Assembly: GCA_001804345.1 (NCBI GenBank)
Contig: MHFU01000048.1
Location: forward strand, 1 to 8,076
Reading direction: 5' to 3'
Length of the DNA: 8,076 bases
Source: Omnitrophica bacterium RIFOXYB12_FULL_50_7
Lineage (GTDB): Bacteria > Omnitrophota > Omnitrophia > Omnitrophales > Aquincolibacteriaceae
Within the stretch, counting starts at the first letter, position 1. Every line of letters begins with the position of its first letter. Shown here piece after piece: positions 4,678 to 8,076 of the stretch. Position numbers and translations under genes: made by a program. Under the pieces are notes generated by a model, which saw only the letters and a list, made by a program, of their open reading frames with translations, made no database searches and was not told the origin of the DNA.

Positions 4678-6585
4678 TCAAAATTTTTCAAGCCGGGGCT
4701 GTTTGAAGTTACCGTCGTAGCTTCCACGATAATACTCACGACCGGAATAGGCAGCCATGAGTTCGCCGTTCCTCTCGCCGAGGTCGTGGGCGTAAAGGAT
4801 CCGGCCATCGAGAAAGGGGCTGTTGCGAACGGCATCCTCTTCAGCCATGACCAATCGGCTTCCAAGAAATCCATGGATAAAGACGATCGCGGGACCCTTG
4901 GCCGTCTTTTCAGCAAGATCATAAAGGGCACGCCGCTGGCGGCTGGATTCTTCCACATACTCCGCTTGTCGTGCAAAGATCATACCGGACGTTACAAGCG
5001 ACATGACCACGAAGGCTAAAAGAAATTTCCTCATACGCAACGAGCCGTTCCGCCATACGCTGACGATCCAGTCGGCCACCGCGATGCACAAAAACGGCAT
5101 CCCCTCCCACAGATAACGCGGACCCCATTGATTTCCGCCCCAGGAGTAGTAAAAAAAGTATGCAAAAGCAATGAAGACCATGGAGAGGCGGAAGAGTTGG
5201 CGGAGGCTAGTACATTTATCGTCATCCTGAACGCAGTGTCCGCCAGAGGACGGATCCGTCCGACGCCCTGTGGCGGAAAGGATCTTTCTTTGAGATTCTT
5301 CGGGTTTCGCCCTCAGAATGACGCAACAAAAAAAGTCCTTAACCCCTAGCAACAACATGACAAGATACAAAGCCACGACCGCTGGAGCAAACCAATCCAT
5401 GAGATAAAAAACGCGGGCGATGAGATAAAAAAATCCATCGACCGGTGTGTAGTCTTTTCGGAATCCCAAACGTTCCCAGGATTTGTCGTGTTTATTCGGC
5501 GCCCGGAAAGCTTTCCCGGTCACGAGATAGTTCTGATAAAGGATCAAAGCCATAAAGATGGCAATGATGCCAAGAACAATCCAATCGCTTTTGCGGAGTC
5601 GGGGACGTTTAAAGGTAAAGGGGAGAAATCGCAGCCAGGAGGAATTAGGGGAAAAGGTGCCTGTCCCCTTCCAGCAAAAGAAGATAGGGAGGTAATGATA
5701 GAGAAGGAATGGCCCTACGACAGCCGCCATGGTCAAGTAACGAGTCATGAGACCGTAACCCACAGCCAGTGCACACAAAGCAGCCCAGCCTAAGGGATCC
5801 CTCCCTGAAACATAGCCCTCCCGCCATCTCAAGAAAGCATAGAGAAAGACGCTGATACACAAGAGACAGGTTGCATGCGAGAAATAGGACGCCGCCGTGA
5901 ACGCGAAGAAAGGGTTCATGCACATTAAAATCAAGCCACCGGCGACGGCCCATCGACTAAACAAACGGATCCCTGAAAGATAAAAGAAAAAAACTGATAG
6001 CGCACTCAGCACCGGATTCAACCAGTCCACGATATTGAACTGGAGGCCAACCGCCCAGATCAAAGGCCAGCCCGGAGGATACACGCTAAACCACTTTCCA
6101 CTCCGCATCCCGACATGCACGACCTTGAAGAAATCAGCCAAAGGCGGAATATCGACGTAAAGTTTCCCCTTCCGCAAACATTCCGCAAGAAAATAGCAGG
6201 AATGCTCATCTGCGGAACTGAGGAAAGAGTGGAGGATGTGTTGATTGACCCAATAAAAAAACAAGACTAGAGACGACAGACCACAGACAACAAACAGAAA
6301 TCGGAAAATGGGAAACTGGAAACGAGAAATGATAGCCGGACGAGATACAAGAGGCGGCCGACCAGAGACTAGCGACAAGAGACCAGCGACTAATGAATCG
6401 GTCAAAAGATAATAGGCCAAAAGAGAAGCGAGGAGGGTTATGCCTAGAAGCACCATCGAGGCAGGCGTTGCAAACAGATTGTGTCCCCCGACCTTCTGAA
6501 TATGCGGTACCCAAACAGGCGCCAAGGCTAAGAAAGCTCCCGCCGACAGTAGCAAGGCCGGCTTAACTCGGGACAAGAAATTCAA
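4678..6585 (-). CDS. GT-C-type polytopic membrane glycosyltransferase carrying three in-frame repeat insertions
   Basis: A 635-residue membrane protein, probably using a polyprenyl-phosphate sugar on the outer face of the membrane. I chose TTG at 6585 as start: AAGGAG (6597-6592) lies 6 bases upstream, and it begins one base after the hydrolase stop. The frame is open further up, to a TTG at 6618 with no ribosome-binding site. After two or three N-terminal helices comes SSADEHSCYFLAECLRKGK (residues ~123-141); its Asp-Glu (126-127) fits the catalytic acid of GT-C enzymes. Then come FSVYPPGWPLIWA (~166-178), further helices, and YYSWGGNQWGPRYLWEGMPF (~479-498), a conserved block in this kind of PMT-like protein. 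The last ~90 residues form a soluble tail that is partly duplicated at 3078-3209. Three stretches look foreign: residues ~64-107 (heptamer array), ~306-313 (hairpin motif) and ~422-456 (palindromic element with a charged, non-membrane translation). All keep the frame. Sugar and acceptor are unknown. Confidence 0.85.
   Translation of the reverse strand: MNFLSRVKPALLLSAGAFLALAPVWVPHIQKVGGHNLFATPASMVLLGITLLASLLAYYLLTDSLVAGLLSLVSGRPPLVSRPAIISRFQFPIFRFLFVVCGLSSLVLFFYWVNQHILHSFLSSADEHSCYFLAECLRKGKLYVDIPPLADFFKVVHVGMRSGKWFSVYPPGWPLIWAVGLQFNIVDWLNPVLSALSVFFFYLSGIRLFSRWAVAGGLILMCMNPFFAFTAASYFSHATCLLCISVFLYAFLRWREGYVSGRDPLGWAALCALAVGYGLMTRYLTMAAVVGPFLLYHYLPIFFCWKGTGTFSPNSSWLRFLPFTFKRPRLRKSDWIVLGIIAIFMALILYQNYLVTGKAFRAPNKHDKSWERLGFRKDYTPVDGFFYLIARVFYLMDWFAPAVVALYLVMLLLGVKDFFCCVILRAKPEESQRKILSATGRRTDPSSGGHCVQDDDKCTSLRQLFRLSMVFIAFAYFFYYSWGGNQWGPRYLWEGMPFLCIAVADWIVSVWRNGSLRMRKFLLAFVVMSLVTSGMIFARQAEYVEESSRQRRALYDLAEKTAKGPAIVFIHGFLGSRLVMAEEDAVRNSPFLDGRILYAHDLGERNGELMAAYSGREYYRGSYDGNFKQPRLEKF
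4690..4779. repeat. Diverged direct repeat, copy 2 (partner at 3090-3179)
   Basis: This is the 3' coding end of the intact glycosyltransferase and the counterpart of the relic beyond the ATPase gene. The two copies lie exactly 1600 bases apart in the same orientation, and about two thirds of the bases are identical. Confidence 0.75.
5220..5323. repeat. 104-bp nested palindromic repeat element inside the glycosyltransferase gene
   Basis: The outer arms CGTCATCCTGA (5220-5230) and TCAGAATGACG (5313-5323) are inverted, matching at 10 of 11 positions. Inside, CCGCCA (5240-5245) pairs with TGGCGG (5271-5276) around a perfect 14-bp palindrome, GGACGGATCCGTCC (5248-5261). From memory, the arm sequence and the GAAGAATCT/AGGATCTTT-type interior resemble a family of non-coding dispersed hairpin repeats seen across many bacterial phyla. 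I could not search for this. On the gene's strand it encodes CVILRAKPEESQRKIL and a hydrophilic continuation, inserted between two membrane helices (residues ~422-456). I see no clear target-site duplication. The element has no coding capacity of its own and would depend on an enzyme elsewhere. Confidence 0.8.
5648..5668. repeat. Short hairpin repeat of the GGGGACAGGCACC type (REP-like)
   Basis: GGGGA (5648-5652) pairs with TCCCC (5664-5668), with an inner AGG/CCT pairing around the loop. On the gene's strand it reads GGGGACAGGCACCTTTTCCCC and encodes Lys-Gly-Thr-Gly-Thr-Phe-Ser-Pro in a loop between membrane helices. From memory, this motif recurs as a dispersed REP-like sequence in several bacterial groups with REP-associated transposases. 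A single copy in the window cannot prove it is one. Confidence 0.5.
6265..6394. repeat. Degenerate heptamer tandem array inside the glycosyltransferase gene
   Basis: On the plus strand the sequence divides into 7-base units: ten from 6265 (GACTAGA, GACGACA, GACCACA, GACAACA, AACAGAA, ATCGGAA, AATGGGA, AACTGGA, AACGAGA, AATGATA), a 4-base slip GCCG at 6335-6338, then eight from 6339 (GACGAGA, TACAAGA, GGCGGCC, GACCAGA, GACTAGC, GACAAGA, GACCAGC, GACTAAT). The rough consensus is GACNAGA at the ends and AAYNRRA in the middle. On the coding strand the array gives residues ~64-107, with recurring SLVAGLL/SLVSGRP-like segments and a Phe-rich stretch, as expected from a 21-base, 7-codon super-period. 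No in-frame stop occurs, although TAG appears out of frame in two units. I see no conserved family motif in the encoded stretch. Confidence 0.75.
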
Positions 6586-6586
6586 A

Positions 6587-7675
6587 TCACGCTCCTTTTT
6601 GGTCAAAATATTCTTCAACCATTCGCGCAGTCAATTGATGTCCCCTTGCGGTCCAGTGCCAATCTTGCCTGATGTAATAAGCCTCTAGACCGTCTTGGGC
6701 GACGGCTCCGTTGAAGGCGGGTTTTAGATTGATAAGACCGACCTTCTCACGATCCGCAAAGCGAATGATCGATCTTTCAAGGGAAGTTTTTCTCGTGGTC
6801 TTCGCCCAATCCTGGGGCGACATCAGTACCAGCACCGGCGTTGCACCATCCCGCCGGACCTCACGGATCAACTCTTTCAAGATAGCCCGTCCGATGAGCC
6901 ACTCCTCGGAATTATTGGGATCGATCAAGCGCATATTTTTAGCCAGTTTCAAGACCGGTTTTTTTGCCAAACGATAAAACACGCTTTTTTCCAGGAGCTC
7001 TTGTGCCAGGCTTTGCTCCAAAAGCGGCGGAAATTGGTTCGCATTTAATGAAAAAGGTGGCGGCACGGGGACATTATGCAGCACAAGTTTCCCTTTCGAG
7101 GAGAGCGAGAAATAAGGTTTCACGTGGCCCGAATCGGCAAAGGAGCGCGTGCATCGCCAGAAATCCTCTGGAAAGATACCGATCAACACAATCTCGGGAT
7201 GATATTTCCGGGCGATCTCGCGATAACTTAGATAGATCTGATCCATTCCATAACCGGGCACTCCGAGATTCAGAACTTCTCGGGTCTTGTTGCTTGTTTC
7301 AAGCAAGGCGGGAAAAGTTTCGTCGTCCTGAACACCAAATCCGAATACAAAGCTATCACCCAACGTGGCGATGCGGATGACCCCCTTGGGTTTTTCGATC
7401 GCATATTCGCGCGTCCCACGAAAACCGGCGGAGTTCGTATGGACTTCCACTGTGGGAAAGTTTTGGGATTCCAAAATAGCCGTTTTGTTCTTCTGGGAAT
7501 ACCAGCCCAGGACGGGATGATGCTCCACCCAGACATTTTCAGGAACATTCACCCAGCTCGTCCTGGGTTTTTCCTGGAATTTCACCCGGTCCACCCGGGC
7601 CAGGCGCAAGACAAATTCCCCAAGGGCCAGCGCTAAAATCATGGACAATACAACCAAAATGACATTCTTTTTCAT
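6587..7675 (-). CDS. SGNH/GDSL-type hydrolase or acyltransferase with N-terminal membrane anchor
   Basis: This 362-residue protein starts with two lysines and a hydrophobic helix (residues ~4-24) with no cleavage site I can identify, so it is probably anchored with its catalytic part outside the cytoplasm. The nucleophile block is ATLGDSFVFGFGV (103-115, Ser108), followed by the block II glycine in LNLGVPGYGMDQ (135-146). The catalytic acid/base block is QDWHWTARGHQL (337-348), where D338 and H340 fit the Asp-x-His dyad. The usual block III Asn (as in Gly-x-Asn-Asp) is not evident; the matching place reads LIGIFPEDFWR (164-174). Such proteins in polysaccharide clusters remove or transfer acyl groups; the substrate here is unknown. 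It is the first gene of the minus-strand cluster. Its stop is one base before the glycosyltransferase start, and its last codons hold that gene's ribosome-binding site. The ATG at 7675 has no good Shine-Dalgarno of its own. Confidence 0.85.
   Translation of the reverse strand: MKKNVILVVLSMILALALGEFVLRLARVDRVKFQEKPRTSWVNVPENVWVEHHPVLGWYSQKNKTAILESQNFPTVEVHTNSAGFRGTREYAIEKPKGVIRIATLGDSFVFGFGVQDDETFPALLETSNKTREVLNLGVPGYGMDQIYLSYREIARKYHPEIVLIGIFPEDFWRCTRSFADSGHVKPYFSLSSKGKLVLHNVPVPPPFSLNANQFPPLLEQSLAQELLEKSVFYRLAKKPVLKLAKNMRLIDPNNSEEWLIGRAILKELIREVRRDGATPVLVLMSPQDWAKTTRKTSLERSIIRFADREKVGLINLKPAFNGAVAQDGLEAYYIRQDWHWTARGHQLTARMVEEYFDQKGA
6592..6597 (-). promoter_or_regulatory. Ribosome-binding site deciding the TTG start of the glycosyltransferase
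   Basis: The minus strand reads AAGGAG, six bases, then TTG at 6585. The site lies in the last codons of the hydrolase gene (Lys-Gly-Ala-stop). It favours TTG 6585 over the upstream in-frame TTG codons at 6618 and 6606, which lack such a site. Confidence 0.65.
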
Positions 7676-7723
7676 AGGATCGTTCTAACTTTCCGAGATT
7701 GAATTTGCGACAAATCGGCGCAT

Positions 7724-7752
7724 AGGTTAGCAGAAATCCATTCAGGCGGCAA
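7724..7752 (-). promoter_or_regulatory. Possible promoter of the minus-strand glycosylation cluster
   Basis: On the minus strand TTGCCG (7752-7747) and TAACCT (7729-7724) are 17 bases apart. The -35 is fair and the -10 is weak. Transcription would start near 7717, giving a leader of about 40 bases before the hydrolase ATG. Its -35 directly abuts the -35 of the rightward promoter. Confidence 0.35.
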
Positions 7753-7781
7753 TTGACATTAGCTCTTAAAAACACTAATCT
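7753..7781 (+). promoter_or_regulatory. Sigma70-type promoter of the GT2 glycosyltransferase gene
   Basis: A consensus -35, TTGACA (7753-7758), is followed after 17 bases by TAATCT (7776-7781). The expected start of transcription, about 7 bases further on, is at 7788-7789, which is the A of the gene's ATG. The transcript would therefore be leaderless or nearly so. This fits the absence of any Shine-Dalgarno before 7789. Confidence 0.65.
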
Positions 7782-7788
7782 TACGATC

Positions 7789-8076
7789 ATGACAGCCACC
7801 CCCTTCATCAGTTTTATTACGCCTGTTTATAACGAAGAAGAGAACATCGCGAGGATGCTCGCGAACCTCTTCGCGATCCTCAACACCCATCCGGAATGGA
7901 ACTGGGAAGTCATTCTAATCGAGGATGGAAGTAAGGACAAAACACGCGAAGTCCTCCGGGCTGAAGTCCTGAAATATACGAATACTCAATTGATCATTCA
8001 TGAAAAGAATCGGGGCTACACCCAGTCGCTCAAGGATGGCCTCAAGGCCGCGCGAGGACAATATCTCATGTATGTC
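7789..8076 (+). CDS. GT2 family glycosyltransferase, polyprenyl-phosphate-sugar synthase type (partial at right edge)
   Basis: The first 96 residues are in the window. FITPVYNEEENI (9-20) is the nucleotide-sugar binding entry of GT-A fold GT2 enzymes. VILIEDGSKDKT (41-52) carries the Asp of the DGS motif, and HEKNRGYTQSLKDGLKAARG (71-90) matches the NxG...GL..A.G helix of dolichyl/undecaprenyl-phosphate sugar synthases. The window ends just before the expected Asp-x-Asp metal site. These enzymes act on the cytoplasmic face, loading mannose, glucose or GlcNAc onto a polyprenyl phosphate for use by GT-C or YfhO-type transferases; the sugar cannot be told here. The gene diverges from the minus-strand cluster, and its promoter places the transcription start at or next to the ATG. 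Later in-frame ATG codons would cut off the PVYN motif, so 7789 is the start. Confidence 0.88.
   Translation, partial: MTATPFISFITPVYNEEENIARMLANLFAILNTHPEWNWEVILIEDGSKDKTREVLRAEVLKYTNTQLIIHEKNRGYTQSLKDGLKAARGQYLMYV

Noticed and set aside
3090..4779. The ~90-bp direct repeats as terminal repeats of a composite mobile element
   Set aside because: Mismatches follow codon positions and both repeats end at homologous stop codons, so they are paralogous gene tails. No transposase or integrase is present.
5205..5340. Target-site duplication around the 104-bp element
   Set aside because: The flanks (ATTTAT on the left, CAACAA on the right) share no convincing direct repeat.
6265..6394. CRISPR-like or direct-repeat regulatory array
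   Set aside because: Units are only 7 bases with no spacers, and the array lies inside a continuous reading frame.
6586..6618. Longer glycosyltransferase start at TTG 6618, overlapping the hydrolase by 32 bases
   Set aside because: No ribosome-binding site precedes 6618, whereas AAGGAG sits 6 bases before TTG 6585 and the extra residues are charged and unlike a leader.
6964..7380. Plus-strand open frame of 138 codons opposite the hydrolase
   Set aside because: It is antisense to conserved SGNH blocks; the translation is basic and low in recognisable structure.

Overview
The window looks bacterial. It has Shine-Dalgarno-led and overlapping genes, a near-consensus sigma70-type promoter, and envelope glycosylation families. 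Nothing in it fixes a phylum. The mixture of large polytopic GT-C/YfhO-type proteins, a scattered AAA/DUF4143 ATPase and several kinds of dispersed short repeats would suit an environmental Gram-negative lineage such as Candidatus Omnitrophota, but that is a guess.

Layout: almost everything is on the minus strand, read right to left. The first gene is an SGNH/GDSL-type hydrolase anchored by an N-terminal helix (7675-6587). One base after its stop comes a polytopic GT-C-type glycosyltransferase with a TTG start (6585-4678). After a 160-base gap there is an AAA+ ATPase with a C-terminal DUF4143 domain (4517-3210). Directly after the ATPase stop is a 43-codon relic of the C-terminus of a second glycosyltransferase, homologous to the tail of the first (3209-3078). 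Five bases later starts a YfhO-family membrane protein (3072-682). Its stop overlaps the start of another GT-C-like membrane protein that runs off the left edge (682-1). On the right, a GT2 family glycosyltransferase (polyprenyl-phosphate-sugar synthase type) is read rightward from 7789 and leaves the window. It shares a compact divergent promoter region with the minus-strand cluster.

How they may work together: in Firmicutes a GT2 enzyme (CsbB) charges undecaprenyl phosphate with a sugar, and YfhO uses that lipid-linked sugar outside the membrane. The same pairing here, plus two more GT-C-like proteins and an SGNH hydrolase/acyltransferase-like protein, suggests a module that glycosylates a surface polymer, lipid or protein and may trim or modify its acyl groups. 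The ATPase does not belong to that pathway and looks like an intruder.

Most notable: (1) the ATPase gene sits where the body of a tandem glycosyltransferase paralogue should be, leaving only that paralogue's 3' tail, so the ATPase is flanked by two diverged ~90-bp direct repeats; (2) the surviving glycosyltransferase gene carries three unrelated short repeats without losing its frame: a run of about 18 degenerate heptamers that encodes a hydrophobic segment, a GGGGACAGGCACC-type hairpin motif, and a 104-bp nested palindromic element; (3) the divergent promoters have directly abutting -35 hexamers, and the rightward transcript appears to be leaderless. No tRNA, rRNA, CRISPR array or transposase gene was seen. 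No gene-free stretch exceeds 160 bases.
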